Positions 15,916 through 25,428 are shown, counted from the first letter of the stretch. The stretch is DNA of 64,000 nucleotides from DMER64 sp964600385 (GCA_964600385.1 CAZRJC010000003.1:113481-177480); one strand, 5' to 3'. Made by a program: numbers and translations. Notes: a model not told the origin generated them from the letters alone.

Positions 15916-18297
15916 CTAGAAAGACTGGTTTTCCGTTCTGCAGATAACATCTTCCTGCAGGGCAGCATCCATATGATTAAAGTAATCACTGTAACCGGCT
16001 ACGCGTACCAACAGGTCGCGGTATTGGTCGGGATTTTTCTGAGCTTCTCTCAGTGTCTTGGTATCCACCACATTAAACTGAATGTGGTGACCTCCCAGCG
16101 CAAAATAGCTGCGAATGAGAGCCGCGAGGTTGGCAATATCTTCCTCCGATTTAAGCAACGATGGTGTAAAACGCTGATTAAGCAACGTACCGCCCGATTT
16201 CACCTGATCAAGTTTTCCCAGGGAACGTACCACGGCCGAGGGACCCTGGGTATCGGCTCCGTGAGATGGCGATGTGCCGTCCGACAAGGCTTTTCCGGCC
16301 AGACGCCCGTCGGGGGTAGCTCCGGTAACGGTACCGAAGTAAACGTGACAGGTAGTGGAAAGCATATTCAAATGGAAACACTCTCCCTTGGTATTTGGCT
16401 TCCCTTCAATGGAATCGTAGAGGTCGTCATAGACACGTACGGCTATGGAATCTGCGTAATCATCGTCATTCCCGAAGAAGGGCGTATGATTTATAATAAA
16501 CTGACGCATTTTCTCCTCTCCTGCAAAATTACTGGCCAGCACTTCAAGTAACTTGCCCATCGAGAAAGTGCCGTCTTCATAAATATGCTTTTTAATGGAA
16601 GACAAACTGTCAGTAATGGTGCCAAGACCGGTACACTGAATGTAATTGGTATTGTATCTGGGACCTCCGTCGTAATAATCCCTGCCGCGGGCAATGCAGT
16701 CGTCCATGAGGACAGAAAGGAAAGTTGCAGGGGCATACTTGGCGAACATCCTGTCTATATAGTTGCTTACCAGTATTTTCTGATTGATGATATAACGGAC
16801 CTGCTTCATGAAAGCATCGTAAAGCTCTTCAAAAGAGGCAAATTCCCTGGGGTCTCCGGTACTGATAGACACCTGTTTTCCTGAAACCGGGTCCACACCG
16901 TTATGTAAAGTAACTTCAAATATTTTTGCAACGTTCAGATAACCGGTCAGCAGATAGGCCTCTTTGCCGAAAGCACCCACCTCAATGCACCCGCTGCAAC
17001 CGCCTTCCCTGGCATCCTGCAGGGACTTGCCCTGACGCATCAATTCCTGAACGTATACATCGGGGTTAAATACAGACGGATATCCGTATCCCCTGCGAAT
17101 GACTTTGCAACCTTCACGCAGGAAATGTTCGGGAGTAACAGCCGAAATGTGAATGGATGTCCCCGGTTGAAGCAAATGCATTTCCTCGATGGTTTCCAGC
17201 ATGATATAGGAAACCGGATTAACTCCGTCGCTTCCGTCGGGTTTGACACCGCCAATGTTCAGGTTGGTGAAGTCATTGTAGGTTCCGCTTTCCTTTGCCG
17301 TGATCCCCACTTTGGGAGGAGCCGTCTGGTTATTGACTTTTATGAAGAAACAGCTCATGAGTTCCTTGGCCCTTTCCCGGGTAAGGATACCTGCGGCCAT
17401 ATCTTTTTCATAGAAGGGAGCCAGGTGCTGGTCAAAATGACCTGGATTCATGGCGTCCCAGCCGTTTAATTCGGTAATGGTTCCCAGATGTACAAACCAG
17501 TACATCTGAATAGCTTCGTGATAGGTACGAGGCGCATTGGCGGGAACCCGGCGGCATACTTCGGCGATGTCGCGCAATTCGGTGGCACGCACTGTGTCTC
17601 CCTGAGCTTCGCATGCCGAGGCCATTTCTTCAGCCAGAGCAGCATGGCGTTCGGCAAAAATGATCACGGCATCGCAAGAAATATCCATGGCTGTGAGCTC
17701 TTCACGCTTGTCTGTTGCGTACGGATCGTTCAGAAAATCGAGTTTAGCCAGCGATTTGGAAATCATTTTCTTGAAATCCTTCATCCCGTACTTGTATATC
17801 TTGCCATCGAGGGCTGTATGACCGGGGGCACGCTGTTCCATGAATTCAGTGAACAGGCCGGCTTCGTAGGGCAGCTTCCAGGAATCGGGAATCTGTGCAA
17901 AGATTCGTTCACGTTGCGTTTTGCCTTTCCAGAAAGGGATAATCTCCCGTTCGTAAATATCTATATCCTCCTGAGATATGGTATATCTCTGAAGTTCTCT
18001 TGTGTTGAGCACATGCAGGTCCTCCACGCTGTGACAGGTCAGTTCGGGAAATGTCGATACTGCTTTGGGCCTGGGTCCGCGCTCTCCTACTATCAATTCA
18101 TCAGGTCCAATGTAAATGGATTTTTTCCTGCATAATTCAAGAAAATTCATGGCTCTGAGTACAGGTATGGAATACTTGCCCTCATTTTCTTTGTAGAATA
18201 GGGTCTCAATACGTGCCCGCTCAATACTCAGCGACGGTTGTGCGTCAAATGATTCTTGTCTCAGGCGGGCGATTCTTTGGGTAACAGGTTGTGGCAT
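15916..18297 (-). CDS. hypD: trans-4-hydroxy-L-proline dehydratase (glycyl radical enzyme)
   Basis: HypD dehydrates trans-4-hydroxy-L-proline to 1-pyrroline-5-carboxylate by radical chemistry under anaerobiosis. The 793-residue protein has the glycyl-radical loop RVAGYSDYF (Gly768) and the thiyl site GGCSGCIE (Cys437, Glu439). From memory of the Clostridioides difficile enzyme, its pocket residues are F152, H160, D278, S334, D339, F340, C434, E436, Y450, T645 and G765. Here Phe152 and His160 match exactly, and Asp281, Ser337, Asp342, Phe343, Cys437, Glu439, Tyr453, Thr648 and Gly768 match at a constant +3 offset. That makes HypD much likelier than pyruvate formate-lyase or glycerol dehydratase. 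The activase follows directly. No proC is adjacent to reduce the product. Confidence 0.88.
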   Translation of the reverse strand: MPQPVTQRIARLRQESFDAQPSLSIERARIETLFYKENEGKYSIPVLRAMNFLELCRKKSIYIGPDELIVGERGPRPKAVSTFPELTCHSVEDLHVLNTRELQRYTISQEDIDIYEREIIPFWKGKTQRERIFAQIPDSWKLPYEAGLFTEFMEQRAPGHTALDGKIYKYGMKDFKKMISKSLAKLDFLNDPYATDKREELTAMDISCDAVIIFAERHAALAEEMASACEAQGDTVRATELRDIAEVCRRVPANAPRTYHEAIQMYWFVHLGTITELNGWDAMNPGHFDQHLAPFYEKDMAAGILTRERAKELMSCFFIKVNNQTAPPKVGITAKESGTYNDFTNLNIGGVKPDGSDGVNPVSYIMLETIEEMHLLQPGTSIHISAVTPEHFLREGCKVIRRGYGYPSVFNPDVYVQELMRQGKSLQDAREGGCSGCIEVGAFGKEAYLLTGYLNVAKIFEVTLHNGVDPVSGKQVSISTGDPREFASFEELYDAFMKQVRYIINQKILVSNYIDRMFAKYAPATFLSVLMDDCIARGRDYYDGGPRYNTNYIQCTGLGTITDSLSSIKKHIYEDGTFSMGKLLEVLASNFAGEEKMRQFIINHTPFFGNDDDYADSIAVRVYDDLYDSIEGKPNTKGECFHLNMLSTTCHVYFGTVTGATPDGRLAGKALSDGTSPSHGADTQGPSAVVRSLGKLDQVKSGGTLLNQRFTPSLLKSEEDIANLAALIRSYFALGGHHIQFNVVDTKTLREAQKNPDQYRDLLVRVAGYSDYFNHMDAALQEDVICRTENQSF

Positions 18298-18315
18298 ATC
18301 AATGGTAAATGGTAA

Positions 18316-19272
18316 TTATTTTATCATTTTTCTTTTTCTGAACAAAAACAAGGCCATTAGTACGGAAAACAACATCATTCCAATGAGCAGGACAAAATCC
18401 CAGATTTTCTCTCCTCCTATCACGGGCAATTTGATATTCATTCCGTAAATACTGGCAATAAGTGTCGGTGGCATAAGCAAAAGCGATACAAATGTAAAAA
18501 TCCTCATCAATTTGTTCTGCTCCAGATTGATAAGACCGAGTACCGTATTTTGCAGGTATTCAAGTCGCTCAAAACTAAAATTGGCGTGATTAATGAGGGA
18601 ATCCACGTCTTTATTCAGGACCTCCAGCTTAGAGTAAACGTCTCTTGGAAACTTATCGCTTTTAAGGATACTGGAGATCACTCGTTGTTTGTCCACGCCA
18701 TTTTCCCGGATGACCATGGTATTCTCCTGCAACTGATTCACATCCAGTAAAAAATCATCTCCCATGGATTCACCAAGGTCAATTCTCCTGGAAAGTTGGG
18801 TGATCTCTTTGGCAAGGATTTCCACCAGATCTGCATCAACGTCAATCCTGTTCTCCAGAATACTCACCATGATATGATAGCCGGTGGGATAGATGCGGTA
18901 ATTATTCAGCAACCGGCGCTGTACTTCCGAAAGTGTACGTAACGGGGCATGACGTAATGTCACGAGGATACCCTCACTTAATATAAATGATACCGGTTCG
19001 GACGAATACTCTTCGGGCCCGGGGATCAGAAAGTTTGTGTTGGCAAAGATGGTCGTTTCGGTCTCGGAATAACGCGAAGAAGACTCAATTTCTTCTGCCT
19101 GCGCGCGGCTTTGCAGCGTGGTATTGAGAAAATCTTCCGCAGCATGTTTTTCTTCGCCAGTGGGATTGTTGAGATCAATCCAAAGCACATCGTCCAACCC
19201 CAGATTTTCAAGAACCTGAAGATTAACTTCGCTTAAAATATGTCCTTTTGATTTGTATAAAATTTCAATCAT
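18316..19272 (-). CDS. corA: CorA-type magnesium transporter
   Basis: CorA forms a pentameric inner-membrane channel for Mg2+ and related divalent ions. The 318-residue protein has a large cytoplasmic N-domain and two C-terminal membrane helices (about 262-282 and 294-314). The selectivity motif YGMN lies after the first helix, followed by a charged C-terminus (RKRKMIK). ATG 19272 is chosen because MIEILYKSKGHI begins the conserved domain; an upstream start adds nine non-conserved residues. It precedes hypD by 18 nt. The 203 bp upstream of the gene show no recognisable metal-sensing leader. Confidence 0.9.
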   Translation of the reverse strand: MIEILYKSKGHILSEVNLQVLENLGLDDVLWIDLNNPTGEEKHAAEDFLNTTLQSRAQAEEIESSSRYSETETTIFANTNFLIPGPEEYSSEPVSFILSEGILVTLRHAPLRTLSEVQRRLLNNYRIYPTGYHIMVSILENRIDVDADLVEILAKEITQLSRRIDLGESMGDDFLLDVNQLQENTMVIRENGVDKQRVISSILKSDKFPRDVYSKLEVLNKDVDSLINHANFSFERLEYLQNTVLGLINLEQNKLMRIFTFVSLLLMPPTLIASIYGMNIKLPVIGGEKIWDFVLLIGMMLFSVLMALFLFRKRKMIK

Positions 19273-19475
19273 GATGCAAAGTTTTTGAAAGTGAAACATC
19301 AGTTACGAGTTACTTTCTATCTACTTCGCGGCTTTGATCGAACTTTATGAGCTATTTGCCAACAATGCCTCAAACATCCGGTATGTTCCAAACGAAAACA
19401 CATAACACTGTAGTTTTTAGGCCCTTGCGAGCGAGTTAATAACTATTACAACTAACCGTCTGGCATTTGCTCAGA

Positions 19476-20990
19476 TTATTTTTGCAAAGGTAAACTTTTT
19501 CTTGATTTACGAAAAATCCACATTCCAAGGAAAGTAAACAGGCCGTTTGCCAAAAGGATTGTAAAACCGAGGCCGAAGTCAAAAAAGGTCTTGAAGGCCA
19601 GATCGGTCAGGAAACAAAGGACCGGAGCAGCCACCGCAATGTAGGGTGCCGCTTTATCCCTTATCTGGTACTTTGTAAAGATTCCAAAGAAGAAAAATCC
19701 GAGTAACGGGCCATATGTATAAGCGGCCAGCAGATAAACGAGGTTAATGATGGCCTGGTTGTTAACTACATATAGTATGAGAATGATCACAAAGAAAAGA
19801 GCGGCAAAGGATGCATGCGTGCGCTTGCGTATTTTGTCTTTGCGTGACTGTTCCAGATCGGTTCTTTTGTTGAAACCAAGAAAATCGATACAAAACGAGG
19901 TGGTAAGCGAGGTAAGCGCACCTCCGGCACTCGGGTAAGAGGCCGATATGAGTCCGATGATAAAAAACAGTCCCACGCCCAGGCCCAGGTATTGTGAGGC
20001 TACGACCGGGAAGAGTTTGTCGGTTTGTGCCTTACTTATGACACCCGAGGCGTCTGCCAGTCCTATTCCCTGCATCCCTCCCAGTTTGGAACTTACATAT
20101 ATTGCGAGCACAGCGCCCAGGAGCAGGAACAGCAGATTGACAACCACCAGCGTGATACTTGTTGTATATATGTTTTTCTGAGCAGAGCGTATGTCTTTGC
20201 ATGACAGGTTTTTCTGCATCATTTCCTGATCCAGTCCCGTCATTACTATGGTAATGAAAATACCGCTTATGAATTGCTTGATGGCATTGTTGGAGGCACT
20301 CCACTCCCAGTTGAACCAGTCGGAATAATTGGTTGCCGAAACGGCGCTTGTCATTTCGGAAAAATTCCAGTCCATGGCCCTGACTATGGACACAACGGTA
20401 AGAATAACGGCAAGCAGCATGAAGGTAGTCTGCAACACATCGGTCCAGATTATGGTTTTCACACCGCCTCTATATGTATATAAGAATATCAGGAACATGA
20501 ATACGGCAGCCACTACCCAGAAAGGGACCGCTCCCTGTGGCAAAAAAGTATGGAGAACCAGTACCACAACAAATATCCTTACAGCGGCTCCCAACACCCG
20601 GGATACCATGAATACGGCCGCTCCGGTACGATAAGTGGCAAAACCGAACCGGCTTTCCAGATACGAATAGATGGACGTGACGTTCATCTTATAGTATAAA
20701 GGCAGCAACACCTTCGCAATCACCAGATATCCTATGACAAACCCCAGCACCAGGGGCATATAGTAGAAATTCTCGTTCATTACATTTCCTGGAACGGAAA
20801 TAAAAGTAACGCCGCTGATGGATGTTCCTATCATGCCGTACGCTACCACGGGCCAGGGAGATTTCTTGTTACCCAAAAAATATGATCCGCTGTCTGCCTT
20901 ACGCGAAGTAAGCCATGAAATAAAAAAAAGCAGTACGGTATAAACTGTAAAAGCTATAAGAAGCCAGGAAAGAGGAAAAGTATGCTCCAT
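19476..20990 (-). CDS. Sodium:solute symporter (SSS family)
   Basis: A 504-residue inner-membrane symporter with about 13 helices. SSS features include GTSISGVTFISVPG near the first gated helix, RGGVKTIIWTDVLQT and TGLDQEMMQKNLSC. The substrate cannot be read from sequence. The gene follows amino-sugar kinase, murQ and recR on the same strand with gaps of 2-11 nt. By position it could import N-acetylmuramic acid or another amino sugar for the MurQ pathway, as inferred for murTKQ-type clusters of oral Bacteroidales. Sialate, proline or iodide-type substrates are alternatives. Confidence 0.88.
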   Translation of the reverse strand: MEHTFPLSWLLIAFTVYTVLLFFISWLTSRKADSGSYFLGNKKSPWPVVAYGMIGTSISGVTFISVPGNVMNENFYYMPLVLGFVIGYLVIAKVLLPLYYKMNVTSIYSYLESRFGFATYRTGAAVFMVSRVLGAAVRIFVVVLVLHTFLPQGAVPFWVVAAVFMFLIFLYTYRGGVKTIIWTDVLQTTFMLLAVILTVVSIVRAMDWNFSEMTSAVSATNYSDWFNWEWSASNNAIKQFISGIFITIVMTGLDQEMMQKNLSCKDIRSAQKNIYTTSITLVVVNLLFLLLGAVLAIYVSSKLGGMQGIGLADASGVISKAQTDKLFPVVASQYLGLGVGLFFIIGLISASYPSAGGALTSLTTSFCIDFLGFNKRTDLEQSRKDKIRKRTHASFAALFFVIILILYVVNNQAIINLVYLLAAYTYGPLLGFFFFGIFTKYQIRDKAAPYIAVAAPVLCFLTDLAFKTFFDFGLGFTILLANGLFTFLGMWIFRKSRKSLPLQK

Positions 20991-21001
20991 GGATATTTGG
21001 G

Positions 21002-21619
21002 TTAGGAAGGATTAAAAGGTTGCCGGTTCTCAATAGAGCGCCCCAGGGTTAGCTCATCTGTATATTCCAGCTGATCACCAAATCCGACACCTCTGGCGAT
21101 TGTGCTGATCTTTATGCCGTAGGAATTAATTCTCTTGTAAAGGTAATAACAGGTAGTCTCCCCTTCCATGGTGGTGCTCAGAGCCAGTATCACCTCCCGC
21201 GTTTCGCCCTGTTCAATACGTTCCACCAATTGATCAATGGCAAGGTCGGAAGGCCCGATTCCGTCTATTGGAGAAATAATGCCACCCAGTACATGATACA
21301 ATCCGCGATAGCGCCCTGTATGTTCTATGCTCATGACATCCCGTACATTCTCCACCACACAAATCACCCGGCGGTCCCGGTTCGGATCCGAACAGACAGG
21401 ACAAACGGGAGCGTCCGAGATCATGCGGCATTCCGAGCAATAAACCACTTTATCACGAAGGTTTCGGATACTTTCTGCCAGATGTTCCGATTCCGGAGCT
21501 GGCTGACGCAGCAGGTACAATGCCATTCTCAGCGCAGACTTCGGCCCTATGCCCGGCAGTCTTGAAAAAGCGTCGACCGCCTGTTGAAGTAAAACGGAAT
21601 CGTATTTTGACTCAAACAT
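21002..21619 (-). CDS. recR: Recombination protein RecR
   Basis: RecR works with RecO and RecF to load RecA at gaps. The 205-residue protein has the helix-hairpin-helix SRLPGIGPKSALRMA (about 19-33), a C4 zinc finger at Cys61, Cys64, Cys73 and Cys76, and a Toprim domain with VCVVEN near 84-91. The last residues contain the usual GVGFGDQLEYTDELTL. It is embedded between murQ (4 nt upstream) and the symporter, an ordinary accidental operon rather than a pathway link. Confidence 0.95.
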   Translation of the reverse strand: MFESKYDSVLLQQAVDAFSRLPGIGPKSALRMALYLLRQPAPESEHLAESIRNLRDKVVYCSECRMISDAPVCPVCSDPNRDRRVICVVENVRDVMSIEHTGRYRGLYHVLGGIISPIDGIGPSDLAIDQLVERIEQGETREVILALSTTMEGETTCYYLYKRINSYGIKISTIARGVGFGDQLEYTDELTLGRSIENRQPFNPS

Positions 21620-21622
21620 AAC

Positions 21623-22435
21623 TCACTTTTTCACGGCGTCAACAGCTGCCCTGACCGACCTGTGAAGCAACAAAAGACGTTTGGCGGTGTCGTACTCGGT
21701 AATACCCGTTTCCTCCATGATCATCTTGGTTCCTCTGTCAATCAATTTGGCATTGGTAAGCTGCATGTCCACCATTTTATTACCTATTACATGTCCGAGC
21801 CGGATCATTATGGAGGTAGATATCATGTTGAGAATGAGCTTCTGCGCCGTCCCGGATTTCATGCGGGTAGATCCCGTGACAAATTCGGGCCCCACAATCG
21901 CCACAATGGGTATTTCGGCAGCCTCGGCCACCGGAGAATCGGGATTGCATGTAATGCATCCCGTAAGTATGCCCCTGGCACGTGCATTTTTTACTGCCCC
22001 TACAACATACGGTGTAGTCCCCGATGCAGCTATGCCCACCACCACATCGTCAGCGCCCAGATGACGGGCCAGCAGCTCGTTCCAGCCTGCCTCGGGATCG
22101 TCCTCGGCATCCTCAACAGCCTTTCTTATGGCCACATCGCCGCCGGCAATAAGTCCCACAATCAGGTCATACGGAGCACCAAAAGTAGGCGGGATCTCGG
22201 ACGCGTCCACTATGCCCAGCCTGCCGCTGGTACCTGCTCCCAGGTAAAACAGACGTCCACCCTTCTTCATTCGTTCCACAATGCCCAATACAAGTTTTTC
22301 AATCTGAGGAATGCACTTTTCCACGGCAACCGGCACGGTTTTATCCTCATTATTGATATTCGCGAGCAATTCCCTTACGGACATTGCCTCGAGGTGATTA
22401 TACCTTGATGTCTGCTCGGTGATCCTCTGTGTCAT
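21623..22435 (-). CDS. murQ: N-acetylmuramic acid 6-phosphate etherase
   Basis: MurQ splits MurNAc-6-phosphate into GlcNAc-6-phosphate and D-lactate in cytoplasmic peptidoglycan recycling. The 270-residue SIS-domain protein has the phosphate site GAGTSGRLGIVDASEIPP (about 66-83) with the catalytic-type Glu, and GIAASGTTPYVVGA, TGSTRMKSGTAQKLILNM and MVDMQLTNAKL as further signatures. It is about 25 residues shorter than the E. coli protein. The ATG lies 2 nt after the stop of the adjoining kinase gene, which probably supplies the phosphorylated substrate. Confidence 0.93.
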   Translation of the reverse strand: MTQRITEQTSRYNHLEAMSVRELLANINNEDKTVPVAVEKCIPQIEKLVLGIVERMKKGGRLFYLGAGTSGRLGIVDASEIPPTFGAPYDLIVGLIAGGDVAIRKAVEDAEDDPEAGWNELLARHLGADDVVVGIAASGTTPYVVGAVKNARARGILTGCITCNPDSPVAEAAEIPIVAIVGPEFVTGSTRMKSGTAQKLILNMISTSIMIRLGHVIGNKMVDMQLTNAKLIDRGTKMIMEETGITEYDTAKRLLLLHRSVRAAVDAVKK

Positions 22436-22437
22436 GT

Positions 22438-23283
22438 CTATTTCATAAGTTTTTTATGGTAAGCCACCAGGCCCTCTATCGGAGTCCTGACAATTTTACC
22501 TACTCTCATCCCGTGACGCGCAGCGGCGGCTTCTACTTCCTGACTGAAATAGTAGGCAACCGATCCGACAATGTTCACAGGATATGTCTTATAATCGTAA
22601 TGAACTATGTTGCGCTCAAAAAACTCATCGAACGCCCTGGCCAGAAAATTCTGGATATACGGATGTGTCCGATGGTCTCCAATAAACATGGTAAATGTGG
22701 CCAGAAAACGGTTGGGCAATGGTTGACGGTAGACTTTTTCAATAATATCGAGCACTCCCAGGTGGTACTGTTTGTCGAAAGCTTCTTTAAGATCTTCAGG
22801 CAACATGCGTTTGAGGTAATCAGAAATGAACTTCTTGCCGAGGACTGCTCCGCCGCCTTCATCGCCCAAAATGTAGCCGCAGGCCGGCACGTTGTCCACT
22901 ATTTTTTCTCCGTCATAAAAACAGGTATTGGCTCCTGTTCCCAGAATGGCTGCAATGCCTTTTTCTGTGCCAAACAGGCAGCGGGCCGCTGCCAGCAGGT
23001 CCGAATAAGCCTCGGCTTTGCATCCGGGGAATACTTTTTGAAAACTTCTGCAAAGAATATCGATTTTATCCTGCCCGGCCACTCCGGCCCCGTAAAAATA
23101 AACTTCCTTTACTCTGCCACAAGTTATTGCACTTTTCAGATCCTTTTCCAGGGTGGCTACAATATCTTCTTCGCTAACGAAAAAAGGATTGATTCCAATT
23201 GTCTGAATGACTTGTGTGGTGCCGTCTTCATGAAGCACTCTCCATGCTACTTTTGTTGAACCGCTGTCTGCAATTAATACCAT
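22438..23283 (-). CDS. BadF/BadG-type amino-sugar kinase (GlcNAc/MurNAc kinase-like)
   Basis: A 281-residue ASKHA-fold kinase. It has phosphate-1 (ADSGSTKVAWRV, about 5-16), phosphate-2 and adenosine motifs (GTGANTCFYDG, YILGDEGGGAVLG) typical of the BadF/BadG family that includes N-acetylglucosamine kinase and bacterial MurNAc kinase. Coupling to murQ suggests it phosphorylates MurNAc, or both GlcNAc and MurNAc, imported from turnover. ATG 23283 is used because MVLIADSGSTK is the family start; the longer frame overlaps the promoter. The -7 box lies 22 nt upstream. Confidence 0.85.
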   Translation of the reverse strand: MVLIADSGSTKVAWRVLHEDGTTQVIQTIGINPFFVSEEDIVATLEKDLKSAITCGRVKEVYFYGAGVAGQDKIDILCRSFQKVFPGCKAEAYSDLLAAARCLFGTEKGIAAILGTGANTCFYDGEKIVDNVPACGYILGDEGGGAVLGKKFISDYLKRMLPEDLKEAFDKQYHLGVLDIIEKVYRQPLPNRFLATFTMFIGDHRTHPYIQNFLARAFDEFFERNIVHYDYKTYPVNIVGSVAYYFSQEVEAAAARHGMRVGKIVRTPIEGLVAYHKKLMK

Positions 23284-23305
23284 ATGAGCTTTTTTGATAC
23301 GGGCA

Positions 23306-23313
23306 CAAAGGTA
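23306..23313 (-). promoter_or_regulatory. -7 promoter element of the kinase-murQ operon
   Basis: TACCTTTG on the minus strand, 22 nt before the kinase ATG. It is identical to the divergent box at 23336-23343. Confidence 0.65.
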
Positions 23314-23335
23314 GGCAAAATGCAAAACAAATTAC

Positions 23336-23343
23336 TACCTTTG
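23336..23343 (+). promoter_or_regulatory. -7 promoter element of the acyl-CoA synthetase gene
   Basis: TACCTTTG on the plus strand, 21 nt before ATG 23365. Two start regions on opposite strands are only 22 bp apart here. Confidence 0.65.
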
Positions 23344-23364
23344 CCCAATAAAGCGTTCTACTTG

Positions 23365-25428
23365 ATGATTACAAAAGAGTTTCTAAAACCCAGAAGTATC
23401 GTGGTTGTGGGTGGTTCGGAAGACATTCACAAACCGGGAGGAAAAGTTCTAAAAAACCTGATAGACAACGGATTCAAAGGCAAGCTTTATGTAGTCAATC
23501 CCAAAGCGGAAACCATCCAGGGACAGCCGGCCTTTCATAAGGTCGAAGACCTGCCCCAGGTGGATGTGGCCATTCTGGCAATACCGGCCGCCATGTGCCC
23601 TGCAGCCGTGGAATGTCTGTGCCAGACCAAAGAGACAAAAGGAGTAATCGTTTTCTCCGCAGGTTTTTCAGAAGAAGATAAGGAAGGTGCCGAAATGGAG
23701 GCTCAGATGCGCGACACTGCCGACAGGTACGGAGCCACACTCATCGGGCCTAACTGCGTCGGATACATGAGTCAGCATTACGCAGGGGTGTTTACCACCC
23801 CCGTTCCCAAATTCATACCTGAGAGTATCGACCTTATCTCGGGCTCCGGATCCACTGCCCTGTTTATAATCGATGCTGCCGTTCAACTGGGCATCCCGTT
23901 CGCCAGCATGTATTCGGTGGGCAACTCGGCCCAGGTGGGAGTAGAAGAAGTGCTCCAGTTCCTGGACGAAACGTACATTCACGGGAAAAGCGCACCGGTA
24001 AAGCTTTTATATATTGAAAGCATCAAAAAGCCGCTGAAACTCTGTAAACATGCCTCATCGCTCAGACGGAAAGGTGCCTTTGTGGCTGCCGTGAAAGCAG
24101 GTTATTCCGAGGCCGGCAGCCGGGCCGCCACTTCCCATACGGGAGCCATGGCCAATCCCGATGCCGCCGTTACCGCTCTGTTCAATAAGGCAGGAATCAT
24201 CCGCTGCAACGGACGCAATCAATTGCTTACCGTAGCCTGTATCCTGCTCAAACAACCTCCCAAAGGACGCAACATGTGTATCATAACACATGCCGGCGGT
24301 CCGGCGGTCATGCTAACAGACGTTCTCTCTTCTAACAACATTAACGTGCCCCGGATAGATCCGGAAAAAGGACGGTTGCTTCTTAACAAACTCTACCCTG
24401 GTTCATCCGCGGCCAATCCCATTGACTTTCTTGCCACGGGCACAGCCGCACAACTGGGGGATATCATTGACTTTGTGGAAAACGAATGTCCCCGGATGGA
24501 TGCCATGGCGGTTATTTTCGGATCACCCGGCCTGGCCTCTGTATGGGATGTATATGAATTACTGGATCAAAAGATGGACCGCTGTACCAAGCCCGTCTAT
24601 CCCATCTTCCCGTCTTGTCTGAACGTAACGGACGAGATAATTCAGTTCCAGAGTAAAGGCAGGATCTATTTCCCGGACGAAGTGGTATTTGGGACAGCCC
24701 TTGCCCGTGTTATGGACACCCCCGCACCCGAGCCGGAGGAAATTGATCTGCCACCGGTTGACCATGAACAGATCCGGAAGATCATAGACAACGCTCCGGA
24801 CGGATACCTTCAACCCGGAGAGGTAAGTGCGCTGCTCGATGCAGCCGGTGTATCGCGTGTCAGGGAACGTGTACTCTCGCGTGAAGACGAACTGTTCCAG
24901 GCTGCCGCAGAAACAGGGTTCCCTCTGGTAATGAAGGTCGTTGGCCCGGTCCACAAATCGGACGTAGGAGGTGTCAAGCTGAATATCACAGATAACGAAA
25001 CCCTGCTTAAGGTCTTCAGAGAGATGATGCGGATCCAGGACGCCACCGGAGTGATGCTGCAATCCCAACTTTCAGGAAGAGAACTCTTCATAGGCGCAAA
25101 GAGAGAGAAAAATTTCGGTCATACGATTCTTTGCGGTCTGGGAGGCATTTTTGTTGAGGTACTCAAAGATGTCAGTACCGGTCTGAGTCCTCTCTCCAAA
25201 ACAGAAGCACAACGCATGGTGCAGGATCTGAGAGGCTTCAAACTCATCCAGGGTGTACGCGGGCAGGAAGGCGTGCATCTGGGTCACTTTACGGACGCCA
25301 TTCGCAGGATATCTGCCCTGTGCATGGCTGCTCCCGAGATTTACGAGATGGATATAAACCCCTTGCTGGGCACATCCAAAGAAGTAGTCGCGGTTGATGC
25401 CCGCATCCGTGTAGAAAAGAATCAATGA
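23365..25428 (+). CDS. ADP-forming acetate/acyl-CoA ligase (fused alpha-beta)
   Basis: This enzyme converts acyl-CoA, ADP and phosphate into free acid, CoA and ATP, conserving energy in fermentation. The 687-residue protein fuses an alpha part, with CoA-binding Rossmann domain (SIVVVGGSED, about 11-20) and two ligase-CoA domains, to an ATP-grasp beta part from about residue 470. The phospho-histidine is expected at His258 in TSHTGAMA. VMKVVGPVHKSDVGGV is a typical ATP-grasp segment. The start is the ATG beginning ITKEFLKPRSI; a 27-codon extension would cover the promoter. It sits upstream of the 2-oxoacid:ferredoxin oxidoreductase, whose acyl-CoA product it can use. Confidence 0.9.
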   Translation: MITKEFLKPRSIVVVGGSEDIHKPGGKVLKNLIDNGFKGKLYVVNPKAETIQGQPAFHKVEDLPQVDVAILAIPAAMCPAAVECLCQTKETKGVIVFSAGFSEEDKEGAEMEAQMRDTADRYGATLIGPNCVGYMSQHYAGVFTTPVPKFIPESIDLISGSGSTALFIIDAAVQLGIPFASMYSVGNSAQVGVEEVLQFLDETYIHGKSAPVKLLYIESIKKPLKLCKHASSLRRKGAFVAAVKAGYSEAGSRAATSHTGAMANPDAAVTALFNKAGIIRCNGRNQLLTVACILLKQPPKGRNMCIITHAGGPAVMLTDVLSSNNINVPRIDPEKGRLLLNKLYPGSSAANPIDFLATGTAAQLGDIIDFVENECPRMDAMAVIFGSPGLASVWDVYELLDQKMDRCTKPVYPIFPSCLNVTDEIIQFQSKGRIYFPDEVVFGTALARVMDTPAPEPEEIDLPPVDHEQIRKIIDNAPDGYLQPGEVSALLDAAGVSRVRERVLSREDELFQAAAETGFPLVMKVVGPVHKSDVGGVKLNITDNETLLKVFREMMRIQDATGVMLQSQLSGRELFIGAKREKNFGHTILCGLGGIFVEVLKDVSTGLSPLSKTEAQRMVQDLRGFKLIQGVRGQEGVHLGHFTDAIRRISALCMAAPEIYEMDINPLLGTSKEVVAVDARIRVEKNQ

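Noticed and set aside
16585..18135. Several plus-strand frames within hypD
   Set aside because: They are reverse-frame shadows; hypD has full-length catalytic landmarks.
19273..19475. Metal-sensing riboswitch upstream of corA
   Set aside because: No strong hairpin series or terminator in this 203-bp region; a CAAAGGTA at 19485 lies inside the symporter's coding end and is probably chance.
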